A stretch of 64,000 nucleotides of DNA. Origin: a virus. A program made the translations under genes and the position numbers. Position 1 is the first letter of the stretch. Each line of letters begins with the position of its first letter. The stretch is from positions 1 to 64,000 of the IMG/VR virus record IMGVR_UViG_3300031885_000003. The stretch is one strand, 5' to 3'. Shown one piece after another: positions 18,151-27,582 of this stretch. Below the pieces are notes generated by a model. That model did not search any database. It was not told the DNA's origin and saw nothing but the letters and a program-made list of their open reading frames with translations.

Positions 18151-20040
18151 CTATTGCCACCCTCCAAGGATCTGCCTTATGGACTGTTTTCCATCCGGCG
18201 TCCAATGCAATTTGAGGTAATCCGCTTCGATACTGGTGAGTGTCGGGTTTTCCGCCACGAAGCGAAACTCCACGCTGGTGACGGCGCAAGACACTTTCCC
18301 GTTTGTGCCTAAAATCTGTGCCGCCGAACGCCGCCACGTTGCCGATGCAATGCTCTCTCTGAAGTCAAGGGCCACAGTAGTCGCCAATGACCCCGTGAAT
18401 CCGCCCCACTCGATTTCTCGGATTGTCTTCGGCTCTCTCGTGCCAAGGTCGAACACGTCCGTGACGGCCCGAAACGTGGTGAACAGGTTAGATGAAACAA
18501 CGCCGGCCAGGGTGCCCCCACCACATTCGAGTGAAGTCACGCATTGCGGGATCTTGCTCATACCGCCAGAAGCTGTGAAAAGGTATGAATAGAGAGTAGA
18601 GCCGATTTTGCCGCCGACGTAGAATTCTTCGCGGGTGGAATCGAACGTAACGACAATATCCGTGAGATTGGAAAAGAGCCATTCGTATTCGAGCCTCTCT
18701 GGTTTTTGCCCTGGCTTAAACCGCCAGACACACCCCGTCTTATCCACCATCAGATGAACGCCGTCATCACCGGCCACTGCGGCCCTGCCGTGAATGCCGG
18801 TGTCCAAGAGTTTCTTGAACCCGAGCGTCGGGCCGGATTCGGAATCAAACGGGATCAGTTCGCCAACCCCCTTGTCGCTGTAGATGAGGGCGTTGTTGCC
18901 AAGGGATTTAATGACTCGTTGAGTGCCTTGCCACGGCACCGGCAAGATCCCCATATCGCGCCGGTGTAGGTGCTCAAGGTAAAACGGCCGCGTCAGTCCG
19001 TACTTGCTGACGTCAACATCGTAGACCTGCACGTTGTCGAGGCTGAGAGACGCCCCGGCAGATCCGGTGAATAGCAGGGTCGCGCCGGAGACGGGACAAT
19101 CGACTTCCTCGAAGTAGTAGCCGTCAGCCGACCGCGGAGTAAGCGCCGTGCCGCCAAGAGAGGCCGTGATCGTGCCCGAGACGTAGTTTTTGACCAGATA
19201 ACCGACGCAATAGCGTTTCCCGGCAACAGATGATGCAAGCGCCTGAGACGCGGTATCCGCTCCGGAGAAGTCCAGCTCGAGCGCGACAGCATCCCACATG
19301 GCCGCGTCTGAGAGCGTCCAGTCGGTAGGCGAGACCCGGAACCGAGTTTGAGTAGCGAGTTGGGTTATGGTCAAGGGCCCGTAAATGGCAAGATATGGAA
19401 TGAGCAGAAACAAGATGTCCATCCCGCCATAGGCGGACCAGAACACGGCAGTCTTTGGCAGCGTCAGCGTGATTGTGGTATCGAGGGTGTTCATAAGATG
19501 GCCGATGGCCTGCCACTGAGCGCGACCGTATGTGTCCGTCTCAAACCCGGAGACCAGGACTCTGCCATGATGTTCCGCGCCGCACTGGAAGTAGGCGTCC
19601 GCGCTACCCCATAGTTTCGTGGAAGTCACGTAAAGCACGTTGGTGGCATTGACCAGAATGACAGGACTGCCGAGATCGATGACGTGCCACGCGCCCCCGC
19701 CCGAAACGATGGTGTAGGTTTCATCCATGCCAAACAGGTTCAGCGTGGTACCGGGGACTGCGCCGGTCCACGCGGTTTCGTTGATGATGTAGACGGCCGT
19801 TTCAGTCATCAGCAGAGAAAGTTGTTTGCCCCGGTAGAACTGAGGGAACGGCCACGCCAGCGTGATCCCTTCCGCCGTCATCCAGGTCGCCAGCGGGTTC
19901 ACGATAGTGTCGTATGCGACAAACCCGTACTGATTGGCCTTGCACCCTTGCAGGACGGTGAACCCCTGGGTATTGCGGGGATTGTCGTCGCTATGGACGA
20001 GTCCTTTGGTCAGTCCCTCTTTGTATTCAAGAACGTTCAC
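18151..20040 (-). CDS. Tail nozzle-like structural protein, paralog 2, with CBM-like domain at a different site
   Basis: The 629-residue product (MNVLEYKEGLTKGLVHSDDN) is a tandem paralog of 16,202-18,148. Here the beta-sandwich insert (DWTLSDAAMWDAVALELDF ... LSLDNVQVYD) lies at about residues 232-352, not at about 115-245. Removing both inserts leaves collinear cores. Likely forms, or decorates, the tail nozzle or a gatekeeper below the portal. Starts four bases inside the upstream gene (ATGA). Confidence 0.65.
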   Translation of the reverse strand: MNVLEYKEGLTKGLVHSDDNPRNTQGFTVLQGCKANQYGFVAYDTIVNPLATWMTAEGITLAWPFPQFYRGKQLSLLMTETAVYIINETAWTGAVPGTTLNLFGMDETYTIVSGGGAWHVIDLGSPVILVNATNVLYVTSTKLWGSADAYFQCGAEHHGRVLVSGFETDTYGRAQWQAIGHLMNTLDTTITLTLPKTAVFWSAYGGMDILFLLIPYLAIYGPLTITQLATQTRFRVSPTDWTLSDAAMWDAVALELDFSGADTASQALASSVAGKRYCVGYLVKNYVSGTITASLGGTALTPRSADGYYFEEVDCPVSGATLLFTGSAGASLSLDNVQVYDVDVSKYGLTRPFYLEHLHRRDMGILPVPWQGTQRVIKSLGNNALIYSDKGVGELIPFDSESGPTLGFKKLLDTGIHGRAAVAGDDGVHLMVDKTGCVWRFKPGQKPERLEYEWLFSNLTDIVVTFDSTREEFYVGGKIGSTLYSYLFTASGGMSKIPQCVTSLECGGGTLAGVVSSNLFTTFRAVTDVFDLGTREPKTIREIEWGGFTGSLATTVALDFRESIASATWRRSAAQILGTNGKVSCAVTSVEFRFVAENPTLTSIEADYLKLHWTPDGKQSIRQILGGWQ

Positions 20041-20468
20041 TTGTCTTTCTTTTCTTTGGCAGTTTCAACCTGTTCGGGAGATGCGCCGGGGTAGTACATG
20101 AACGAGACGTGAAGTACCGGAACGGGTTTGTCCAGTTCGACAAACACCAAGGCGCCCTTCTTCACCGCAAAGGTAAAATCGATGCTGCCGGATTCGTTGG
20201 CGACAACCAGACGGGTGCCTGTCACGGTAGAGCCTTCCGGGACGATAGTGATGCTGGCAGTCTCGCCTTCAGGAAGCCCTTGCGCGCGCACGGTGATGTC
20301 GGCCACAACGCCATCTCGCGGAAATAGAATCGAGTACGGCGATCCGGGGGCCAGATCTATCGCCCTGAGAAACACGGGGGACGGCGCGGCCAGAAAGATC
20401 TCGATCTCTTTTGGCGGGTCAACCACCGTTCGAGGTCGGCGAAATGACATCTTGCTTGGATTCTTCAT
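20037..20468 (-). CDS. Small beta-rich virion protein
   Basis: A 143-residue product starting MKNPSKMSFRRPRTVVDPPK. Its body is a single beta-sandwich-like domain (PGSPYSILFPRDGVVADITV ... FTFAVKKGALVFVELDK), ending in a Lys/Glu tail. Linked by ATGA overlaps to both neighbours. Possibly a collar or fibre-attachment protein; no family recognised. Confidence 0.6.
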   Translation of the reverse strand: MKNPSKMSFRRPRTVVDPPKEIEIFLAAPSPVFLRAIDLAPGSPYSILFPRDGVVADITVRAQGLPEGETASITIVPEGSTVTGTRLVVANESGSIDFTFAVKKGALVFVELDKPVPVLHVSFMYYPGASPEQVETAKEKKDK

Positions 20469-20761
20469 ATAGTGATCTGTCCATGCTCGTCTTTCATTGC
20501 GCCGAGCCGTTGTTGGATGAAATCATGCCTGGTTTCACGGAACAACAGTTCCATGTCAGCCAACCGCTCTTGGGCCTGTTGGCCCGCGCCAAGCGCAGCC
20601 GCCAGCATGTAGAGAGTGGCTTTGATGAGCAGCCACGGTTTCTGCAACGTGATATAGTTAGATGGATTCCCGCTACTCAGATCTGCCGGGTAGAACGTGC
20701 CGCTTACGCGGTACGTGTACGTCCCGTCAGCCGGGGGAAGAAATGCGATTGTGCCGGTCAT
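20465..20761 (-). CDS. Hypothetical virion-associated protein (98 aa)
   Basis: The product opens MTGTIAFLPPADGTYTYRVS and ends in a charged helix (QERLADMELLFRETRHDFIQ). Similar short proteins with a beta start and helical end are found between adaptor and tail genes of phages. Function unknown. Confidence 0.6.
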   Translation of the reverse strand: MTGTIAFLPPADGTYTYRVSGTFYPADLSSGNPSNYITLQKPWLLIKATLYMLAAALGAGQQAQERLADMELLFRETRHDFIQQRLGAMKDEHGQITI

Positions 20762-20771
20762 GTAAATCTCC

Positions 20772-22520
20772 TTACCATGTCCCTATGGCCGCCCGTTTCC
20801 ACGTGTTTGTCGCCATGCAAACGTAAATGTAGCTGGCATCAATCCGAATTTCCCCCAAGGTTCCAGTGTCACCAGCATTTGCAGGTGCGGTGTTGAGTGC
20901 GGAGAGCCTAAACTGCGCAGCAGCCGAATTGCCGTCTACCAGCAGGTTGTTGTCACCCGGATCGCTGACGCCGCCGACGTGGAGGCCAAGTCCGGCAACG
21001 ACGTTGCCTGCAAACACCCCGTCGCCCATCTCAATCAGCGAGATATTGTCCCAGTCTGTGTACCCCCCCGAATCACCACCATTTACCATCCACACGTCCA
21101 CAGTTATACATGACGTTGTAGTTACAGCAGTAAAATAGGCCGTGACTGTGCCGGGACTAATATAGGTTGCGCTGTAATCTTCATCAAGCCACGGCATACT
21201 GCCAATGGTTACATTGGTATGATTCATCCCGCCGCCATTACCCACGTATGTATAAGTAAACTTATAGCGTTTGCCTACTACAAGAGCTGTAAGTTGGTAC
21301 ATCCGTGCCACCGGAAATGACGATGCGGACTTCGTTATTCTTAGACTTCCTGCATTAAGAGAGGCTACGCCGTCTAGTGCCGTCCATCCCGTTAAACTGC
21401 TCCCATCACCATTGACGACTTTCTCCGCGCTGTTCGATGCCGCCAGCCCTCCAGCACAAACGATCCCGCCAGAGGTGATCGGATAGTCTGAAAGATCGAA
21501 ACCTTGCCAACCGAGAACAACACCGCTATTTGGTTGTTTGTAGTCGCTCCCACTGGCATCCTGATGATCCATGAAATCAAAATGGAATTCGCTGTTCATG
21601 CTGGTCTCTGTAACGTTTGAAATAAAATTGAAAATCCTTCCAGTTGTGTTCATATTTCCGGCGGAATTTCGTCCAGAAAAGGCATAATGTCCTGTCTGCT
21701 CACCATTCACAGCCGGGTCAGTCTGATTCTGTAAAACCATGGTCCCGCCAAATCCACCATAATTGATCAAGTCGAGTCTTCCACTGTTTGCGAATATTGC
21801 AGACACTTGAGAATTGCTGTCTATCAACGTCAGTGGAGAATCATCGGATATGCCAGATGTCTTCCCCTTAATAACTGTACTGCAATGAATAGCAGTAGTC
21901 CACGGAAACGCAACATAATCAAACACCGTCGTCCCGATGCCGACGTTGCCAGTGGCATGTTGAAGTAACAGCGTCGGAACCCACGACATTGCGCTGTTGT
22001 AGAATCCAAGATCATCTGTTCCAGGTGCTAGATCTCCCCTGAGTCCTACTAACCATTTATTCACTCCATCTGTCACGTAAACCGCTTGTGCTACGTTTGG
22101 CGACGCATATGATATACGTTTATAGTACACTGTTCCATTAGTACCATCATAAAACGTCCCGGTGGTCCCGGCAATCGTGTTCGGGGTCCCTGAGCCAATC
22201 GTTCCTGGGATCGCCCATGTCTGCCCAAGTAATTGATACGCATTCGAGGCCGTTGCCGCCCGCAGGTTCGTCACTGCCGTGGTACTGGCTACAGTCAGCG
22301 GGGCCGTGCCCGTAGTCACGGTCGAGACGAGTTGACTTCCGGTGACGGTGCTGTCGGAAGCGACAGCCCCGTTCGTCGAGATCGCCCCGCCCGCCGTAAT
22401 GGTCGCCCCGGTTGAACCGTATCCGCCGGAAACGATGAGCGTGTCAAACCACTCGGTACGCGCCCCGACAAACAGGACCGCAGCGAGAATCAGGCATAAC
22501 GCCAATAAACTCTTCTTCAT
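20772..22520 (-). CDS. Fibre-like virion protein with signal peptide and CBM-like domain
   Basis: ATG 22520 is eight bases from GGAG; an in-frame GTG is immediately upstream. The 582-residue protein begins MKKSLLALCLILAAVLFVGA, a clean type I signal peptide. It then has beta-rich fibre repeats (TGNVGIGTTVFDY, AATGTITAGGA-like runs) and, at about 370-505, a beta-sandwich with NGDGSSLTGW ... YTDWDNISLIEM resembling carbohydrate-binding modules. The C terminus (TGTLGEIRIDASYIYVCMAT) is the trimeric end motif seen in phage fibres. A cleavable signal on a virion protein is unusual. Confidence 0.65.
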   Translation of the reverse strand: MKKSLLALCLILAAVLFVGARTEWFDTLIVSGGYGSTGATITAGGAISTNGAVASDSTVTGSQLVSTVTTGTAPLTVASTTAVTNLRAATASNAYQLLGQTWAIPGTIGSGTPNTIAGTTGTFYDGTNGTVYYKRISYASPNVAQAVYVTDGVNKWLVGLRGDLAPGTDDLGFYNSAMSWVPTLLLQHATGNVGIGTTVFDYVAFPWTTAIHCSTVIKGKTSGISDDSPLTLIDSNSQVSAIFANSGRLDLINYGGFGGTMVLQNQTDPAVNGEQTGHYAFSGRNSAGNMNTTGRIFNFISNVTETSMNSEFHFDFMDHQDASGSDYKQPNSGVVLGWQGFDLSDYPITSGGIVCAGGLAASNSAEKVVNGDGSSLTGWTALDGVASLNAGSLRITKSASSFPVARMYQLTALVVGKRYKFTYTYVGNGGGMNHTNVTIGSMPWLDEDYSATYISPGTVTAYFTAVTTTSCITVDVWMVNGGDSGGYTDWDNISLIEMGDGVFAGNVVAGLGLHVGGVSDPGDNNLLVDGNSAAAQFRLSALNTAPANAGDTGTLGEIRIDASYIYVCMATNTWKRAAIGTW

Positions 22521-22532
22521 CACACTTTCTCC

Positions 22533-23363
22533 CTACTTGTTGCACCACACCCTCTCGTCAGTAATGACGAGATCTATGATACTACCTTCGCCTACGGAAT
22601 GAAGAATTTTTCCCAAGAGAAGGGTGCCTGGAGGAACGGCAGGCGCAACGGGCGCAACTGCTTCCGTCCCCGTGACGATCTGTATGGCGCTGGCGCTCGT
22701 GATGACCACGCGGTCGATGCGGGGAAGGACTGTCGGTGCGGGCATACCGCCAGACGTGTACTTTGCCTGCAAGGCTAATGGGGTTGTGTCGAGGAACGCG
22801 ATGCCTTCGGCAACCTCGATACACATGGAGGCGGGCGTTGTTTGACTGACAGCCAGGCCGTCGCCGCCCGCGCCGTACGCGAACGCCGCACTGTTGTCTT
22901 CGATCCCCGCCATCCGGGACAGTATGAAATTCATGATCCCCAACTGCGCGGCCAGGCCGGACGAGGCCGAACCTGTCGGCGTCTCGGAGACTTCGCACCA
23001 ATGCGCCGGCGTCCCTTGCTCAAGATCCGCGTCTCCCAATGTCAACTCGTAGTAATCCACCATCCACGCTTCTGACTTCATCAGGGGTTTCACAATCGAC
23101 TTCGAGGCGTCCCACATCCGCAACATCTCCGGCTGCCGCAGGTAATCCGCCTGAATCTGGTACGCGCCCGCCGATAGCGTTCCGTCCACGTACCGGGTTT
23201 CGCAGAGTTCCGGGAGCCTGTCGCAAAGGTACTGCATCCCTTCGTTGATGTAGGCGTCGATACCGTTGTCCGTGGTGTAGTCGGGGTTTCCCCCAATCGT
23301 ACCGACCAGATCGTACCGCCCGCTTCGCTTTACGACGTGCTCCCGAATCTGTGCAAGTGTCAT
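22533..23363 (-). CDS. Head-to-tail adaptor protein with C-terminal baseplate-like domain
   Basis: The 276-residue product begins MTLAQIREHVVKRSGRYDLV, a start I associate with phage adaptor proteins encoded after DUF5309-type capsids. The N-terminal 130 residues are helical (DNGIDAYINEGMQYLCDRLP). The C-terminal 120 form a different unit (VLPRIDRVVITSASAIQIVT, then PAVPPGTLLLGKILHSVGEG) that resembles a segment of tail and receptor-binding proteins. The fusion is unusual. Lies directly downstream of the capsid gene. Confidence 0.65.
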   Translation of the reverse strand: MTLAQIREHVVKRSGRYDLVGTIGGNPDYTTDNGIDAYINEGMQYLCDRLPELCETRYVDGTLSAGAYQIQADYLRQPEMLRMWDASKSIVKPLMKSEAWMVDYYELTLGDADLEQGTPAHWCEVSETPTGSASSGLAAQLGIMNFILSRMAGIEDNSAAFAYGAGGDGLAVSQTTPASMCIEVAEGIAFLDTTPLALQAKYTSGGMPAPTVLPRIDRVVITSASAIQIVTGTEAVAPVAPAVPPGTLLLGKILHSVGEGSIIDLVITDERVWCNK

Positions 23364-23424
23364 CTTCCGATTCTCTCGGTTATGTGGGAGCGGGGCCGAA
23401 ACCCCGCCCCCACGGGTTCATGGG

Positions 23425-24747
23425 TTAACCGTTTAGCCCGACGCCGTACAGGAGCATGAAGTCCTGCGCACAGCCCCATTCGTAGGAGCCCTGCGTGTAG
23501 AACTCCTCATGGATCCCGTCTTCGCCGGATACCTGCTCTTCCTGGTTGGCAGGCGGCGACTTACGGAAGTGGGTGTCCATGTCGGAGAAGGGACGCCACT
23601 TGACGTTGCCGAGGTTGAAGAACAGCCACGCATGACGCCAATCCTCGCTGCGTTTGTTGAACAGCGGGTGCGGAGTCAGTCCGACTTTGCCGTGAGGCGT
23701 CAGCCATGTGCGGATATCGAGACCGTATACATGGCTTTCGGGGGTGATGTCGATGTTGCCGTAGGTGGCCCCGAGGTCGGTCACGCCCTGCGCCGCGCCG
23801 GACCCGCAGAAACTCAGACGTTCGCCGTTGCTGGTGCCTTGGCGGAACAACTCCTCGAACTTCCCGTTGAGCCACGTCGGGCCTTTGCTAAGCCATGTGT
23901 TGCCCGCATAGTCCACGCGGAAATCCGCAATGCGCGTCGAGTCGAGTTGACCCGCCGCGATGCACCGTTTCATGAAATCGACCATGCCCATTTGATGATA
24001 TTCGGGCTGGCCGTTCCTGCCTGTGCCTTCCCATCTCCGCTCCCAAAAGGCGGAACGTTCGCGGGCCAGCGTGTGAAGTTGCAACTTCTGGCCTTTCACA
24101 CGGTCATACTCGGGCGTGCCGTAGCGAGTCTTCTCCTTGAGCGCGTTGTTGGTCAAGTCCAGCGCGGTGCGGATGATCTGTGCGCGGTTGTAGAGATCGT
24201 CCGGGTAGTAGGTCACGTCGCGGGGCCGGGTGTCGCCATGCGCGAACGCCGATGACACCATGGTGATGTTGTTGCAGTTAGCCAGCGTCTTGCCGCCAAC
24301 CGCCGTGTCCGCTTCCGTCAACCGCACGGTCAGGTAACTGTTCGCTCCGGCAATGTACGGGTGCGCGATGACCTTGCCGTGTATCACGTACAACGGGTAG
24401 TTGTCCACGCTCATCTCGACCGTATGCCCTTCGAGGAATTCATCGGCGAGGGCTGCGGCCAACTGGACGTATACGATGGTTCCATCCACGCCGGCAGCGG
24501 CAACGTAGGCGCTGGTCAGCGCCGGGTCGTTGTGACAGTGGGTGATCGCGCCGCACTGTACCGGCGGCGCCTGCACCATCCACGTGTGCTTGTCGGAATT
24601 GACGGATTTGGTGGGAATCTTGGCCGTCATCGCCGTGAACGGGACGCGGCCTTTGAAATCCCAGTACAAGATGCCTTCCTTGTACGATTGGGGTTTATGA
24701 CCGGCGGGGATGTCCCCCGTTCCGATCATGCCATAAGCAGTAGTCAT
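23425..24747 (-). CDS. Major capsid protein, DUF5309/SU10-like
   Basis: The 440-residue product starts MTTAYGMIGTGDIPAGHKPQ. It carries an N-terminal arm, an IPTKSVNSDKHTWMV segment, the long helix (LYNRAQIIRTALDLTNNALK), and a C terminus (GSYEWGCAQDFMLLYGVGLN) that I recognise from the DUF5309 capsid family. Polymerises into the head shell with an HK97 fold. Neighbours fit: scaffold and decoration genes upstream, adaptor downstream. An inserted stretch at about 60-130 could be an extra surface domain. Confidence 0.8.
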   Translation of the reverse strand: MTTAYGMIGTGDIPAGHKPQSYKEGILYWDFKGRVPFTAMTAKIPTKSVNSDKHTWMVQAPPVQCGAITHCHNDPALTSAYVAAAGVDGTIVYVQLAAALADEFLEGHTVEMSVDNYPLYVIHGKVIAHPYIAGANSYLTVRLTEADTAVGGKTLANCNNITMVSSAFAHGDTRPRDVTYYPDDLYNRAQIIRTALDLTNNALKEKTRYGTPEYDRVKGQKLQLHTLARERSAFWERRWEGTGRNGQPEYHQMGMVDFMKRCIAAGQLDSTRIADFRVDYAGNTWLSKGPTWLNGKFEELFRQGTSNGERLSFCGSGAAQGVTDLGATYGNIDITPESHVYGLDIRTWLTPHGKVGLTPHPLFNKRSEDWRHAWLFFNLGNVKWRPFSDMDTHFRKSPPANQEEQVSGEDGIHEEFYTQGSYEWGCAQDFMLLYGVGLNG

Positions 24748-24820
24748 GGTCAGTTCTCCTCATGTCTTAGCTGGCGTTCTCCTTCCACAGAGGTCACCGG
24801 CTTCGATTCAGTTGTGTCGT

Positions 24821-25948
24821 TTATGCCTTGCTCGCTGCGGCTACGGCATTGGCGGTCTTCACCATCTCAACGATGAATGTTGACCGGCCCGTGTCGCCTA
24901 CCGCATGTACTGTGACTACGGTTGCGGTTATTGTCTTAGCTCCGGAATAAGCTTTCGGTGCGCCACAATAATCGCCATAAGGGGCTCCCGGAAGATTCGG
25001 TAGACTCGACAATCGAGCCGCCGCCGCTGGAGCGGTTTTTAGGTCCACGGCGTCGAAATAGCCATCGGGATCGTCGTTATCGCCAACGTTCAAGGTCGCG
25101 CTGGTCGTGTTGTTCCAGACTGCGGAATTGATCCAGTCCATGTTCAAGACGGTATACCCGGCAGGAACCGAGACAGTGGCGGTGTAGGTTCCGGCTGTCG
25201 CTGTCTCGGTGAACGTCCTGACAAACTTGAGTGCGTTGACCTGAGCCTGAACCGCCGTCACGTTTCCGGTAACAGCGTTGATCTCGGCAGGGGTCGCCGT
25301 CACGGCGGTGCCGTTCAAGGTCAACGTCGTGATGTCAAGAGCCGTTACCACGTTTCCGGGGGTAGTCGTTGTAACAACTTTCCCGGCCTCGGCTGCACCA
25401 AGCGTGGTGACATCACAGTAATTCAACTCCGCGGCGGTAGAGGTTACGTTCGTGTTGTCGATGGCGAAGTTGGTTTTACAGTCGAGACCGAGAACCTGGT
25501 TGGATGCGTCGGCGGTAACGGCTTTGCTGGCCTGAGACGTTCCGAGGGTCGTAACATCGTTGTAGTTGAGTTCGATTGCCGTCGAACTAATTGCGGTTCC
25601 ACCGACTTTCCAGGCCGTCAGGTCAATAGTGTCGATCTTGCCGGTTGCACCAAGAACAACCGCTTTATTAGAGGCGGATGTCCCCGGAGTCACTGCGTCG
25701 AGTACGCCGAGTTCTGCCGCACTCAATCCGGTGCCCGGAAATGCGTTTATCTCGGCGGCGCTGGCCGTAACGGTAACGCCGTCAATCGCCCAACCGTCGG
25801 TAAGGTCAACGGGATTGAAGAACTTGATCGTGTCACCAAGCCATTCGATACCGACTGCATACAACTGGCCCTGCAAATTGATGGCATAGGCCGCCGTGCA
25901 GGCAATCAGCCCAATCGCCAGTCCGATGTACCACTTTTTGTGTCTCAT
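24821..25948 (-). CDS. Head decoration/fibre protein with repeat units and signal peptide
   Basis: ATG 25948 follows GGAGGAG by nine bases. The 375-residue product begins MRHKKWYIGLAIGLIACTAA, a signal peptide. It contains repeated units of about 45 residues with the pattern TAAELNYxDVTTLGxxxAxK, typical of head-fibre or decoration proteins in phages and repeated here at about 125 and 165 with weaker copies before and after. The C-terminal 110 residues (NALKFVRTFTETATAGTYTA) form a separate beta domain. Probably on the capsid surface. Confidence 0.7.
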   Translation of the reverse strand: MRHKKWYIGLAIGLIACTAAYAINLQGQLYAVGIEWLGDTIKFFNPVDLTDGWAIDGVTVTASAAEINAFPGTGLSAAELGVLDAVTPGTSASNKAVVLGATGKIDTIDLTAWKVGGTAISSTAIELNYNDVTTLGTSQASKAVTADASNQVLGLDCKTNFAIDNTNVTSTAAELNYCDVTTLGAAEAGKVVTTTTPGNVVTALDITTLTLNGTAVTATPAEINAVTGNVTAVQAQVNALKFVRTFTETATAGTYTATVSVPAGYTVLNMDWINSAVWNNTTSATLNVGDNDDPDGYFDAVDLKTAPAAAARLSSLPNLPGAPYGDYCGAPKAYSGAKTITATVVTVHAVGDTGRSTFIVEMVKTANAVAAASKA

Positions 25949-25978
25949 GGGTAGATACTCCTCCATTGGTTGACAGGG

Positions 25979-26329
25979 TTATGTGGTCACATCGAACAGT
26001 GTGTACCAACGTTCGCCGTCCGTGATGACCATCAACACGTCGGCGGCGGCACTCAGGCCGTCACTGGTGAACATCGCCCCGCCACCATCGAATTCTTTGC
26101 TCACGACTGTGGCCTCGAACGCACCGCCGGCTGCGGCGATGCGTTTGATGATGTAGAGACCACGTTCGACGGCTTCACCCATCGCGGGAAGGGTGATGTC
26201 GTAACTTGCGCCCACGGTGTCCACGTGGACCCGTGTGTCATACGCCGAGAGAGCGGTGGCAGCGATCACGCTTTTCCATTGCGGGGGTCGCTGGCCGTTC
26301 AGGACTGCGCCTTTTACTTGGTTGTCCAT
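25979..26329 (-). CDS. Small beta-rich virion protein
   Basis: A 116-residue product behind GGAGAAA, beginning MDNQVKGAVLNGQRPPQWKS. The sequence THVDT..YDITLPAMGE and VISDGERWYTLFDVTT resembles the short beta-prism or fibre-tip segments of phage structural proteins. Located between scaffold and decoration genes; possibly a capsid-associated protein. Confidence 0.6.
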   Translation of the reverse strand: MDNQVKGAVLNGQRPPQWKSVIAATALSAYDTRVHVDTVGASYDITLPAMGEAVERGLYIIKRIAAAGGAFEATVVSKEFDGGGAMFTSDGLSAAADVLMVITDGERWYTLFDVTT

Positions 26330-26392
26330 GTGTCGTTTCTCCTATCGTTTCAGCCAGCGTTAATTACGGGTTGGAAAAGGCTCTGGCTGTGG

Positions 26393-27304
26393 TTAGCCCT
26401 GGTCCGACCCAAGAACCGCGTGCAACGACAACACGTCCTGTTGCTCTCCTGTCAACTTCTTTGTCGCCACAGGAAGCGGACGTGCCCCCGGAATCGCTAC
26501 GGGCGACGGCGGGGTTTCGGCGGGTGTGCTACTTCGTTTGATGAGCGGGATTCGTAATTCTTTGGATGCGATTGGGCCAAGTTCTTGAAGAAGTTTGTCG
26601 ACAGACCAGTCCGGGTGTGCCGCCCGTTCCCGGGCAGCTATCTGGGTAACGCGGGGAATCTCCCCAGCGAACTCCGGATGCTGGGTCTCCCAGTCATTGC
26701 CTTTTGCGATGTTTTCCCGGCGCGTGATCTCGTTTTGAACCGCATCCGTGATCACCTTTGGAATCACAGACTGGATGTTCCGCAACATCTTCTGTTCGAC
26801 TGCGGCGGCCACGTCCAGATTGTGTTGAGCAAGTTTGGCGCTATATGCCCTCATGCCCGCTTCACTGGTCTGCGCCTCAGCGATCTCCTCTTGCGTGAAC
26901 TCCAGTGTTGGAAACACGATCTCGTCGGGCTTCTCGGGGGTTTTCGGCTGCAAGGTGGGCACCTGCCCTGCGAGAACCTGTTCGAGGGCTTCCCGATAGA
27001 CGGCGCTGTCGTGTTCCATCCGCGCCAACTGCGCACGGATCTCTTCGAGCGAGTCAGGCGTTACCGGCTGATCCACTGGCGGGCTTTCCGTGGTTGTGGG
27101 GGCCGGAGTCTCTTTTGCGGGTTCTGGTACGGTTGTCTCGGGCGCGGGCACTACTGGCGTTTCCGGCGCTGGAGTCACTACGGGCGCTGGCGTACTCGCT
27201 GGCGCGTCCGCTGGCAACTCGATACCCGCTTCCGCCGCCGCGATTTCCGCATCGTTCATTGTCTCTACGTCAGTAAAACTTGGGATTGTCTCATGTGTCG
27301 TCAT
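26393..27304 (-). CDS. Scaffolding protein
   Basis: Start ATG 27304 (MTTHETIPSFTDVETMNDAE). The 303-residue product has a Pro/Thr/Glu-rich disordered N-terminal third, a long helical middle (EEIRAQLARMEHDSAVYREA ... FTQEEIAEAQTSEAGMRAYS) and a basic C terminus (KRSSTPAETPP ... ATKKLTGEQQ), the usual plan of internal scaffolds that nucleate the capsid and then leave. Its position between portal and capsid genes supports this. Confidence 0.7.
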   Translation of the reverse strand: MTTHETIPSFTDVETMNDAEIAAAEAGIELPADAPASTPAPVVTPAPETPVVPAPETTVPEPAKETPAPTTTESPPVDQPVTPDSLEEIRAQLARMEHDSAVYREALEQVLAGQVPTLQPKTPEKPDEIVFPTLEFTQEEIAEAQTSEAGMRAYSAKLAQHNLDVAAAVEQKMLRNIQSVIPKVITDAVQNEITRRENIAKGNDWETQHPEFAGEIPRVTQIAARERAAHPDWSVDKLLQELGPIASKELRIPLIKRSSTPAETPPSPVAIPGARPLPVATKKLTGEQQDVLSLHAVLGSDQG

Positions 27305-27308
27305 TGCT

Positions 27309-27581
27309 CTACGTCTCCTTGGGTTTTGTCTCCGCTTTCCGCTTGTCCATCGACTCCTGAACGGCAAATGCCGTCTTCACATACGCCTCAAACTGAAGTC
27401 CCTTTTTGAGTGCCCTAACCGTCCCCTGAGTTCTGTAGAGCGGGACACCTTCAAGCGTCTCAAGATCCGTGTCCTGCAATCGGCGCTTATCGCCCTCAAA
27501 CTTGGCTTTCATGTCGGCCCAGACACGCCCTTTGAAGAACTCGTCGTACTCACGTTTTGTCGCAGTAGGCTCGAAGGCCAT
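27309..27581 (-). CDS. Hypothetical protein between portal and scaffold
   Basis: A 90-residue product starting MAFEPTATKREYDEFFKGRV, helical and basic at its end (MDKRKAETKPKET). Longer in-frame extension upstream would overlap the portal gene and has no ribosome site. Probably a small head-assembly factor; no family recognised. Confidence 0.6.
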   Translation of the reverse strand: MAFEPTATKREYDEFFKGRVWADMKAKFEGDKRRLQDTDLETLEGVPLYRTQGTVRALKKGLQFEAYVKTAFAVQESMDKRKAETKPKET

Positions 27582-27582
27582 G

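Noticed and set aside
16403-18220. A 605-codon open frame on the plus strand opposite the nozzle-like gene
   Set aside because: Composition is typical of an antisense shadow (Arg/His/Val rich) and no ribosome site or neighbour supports it.
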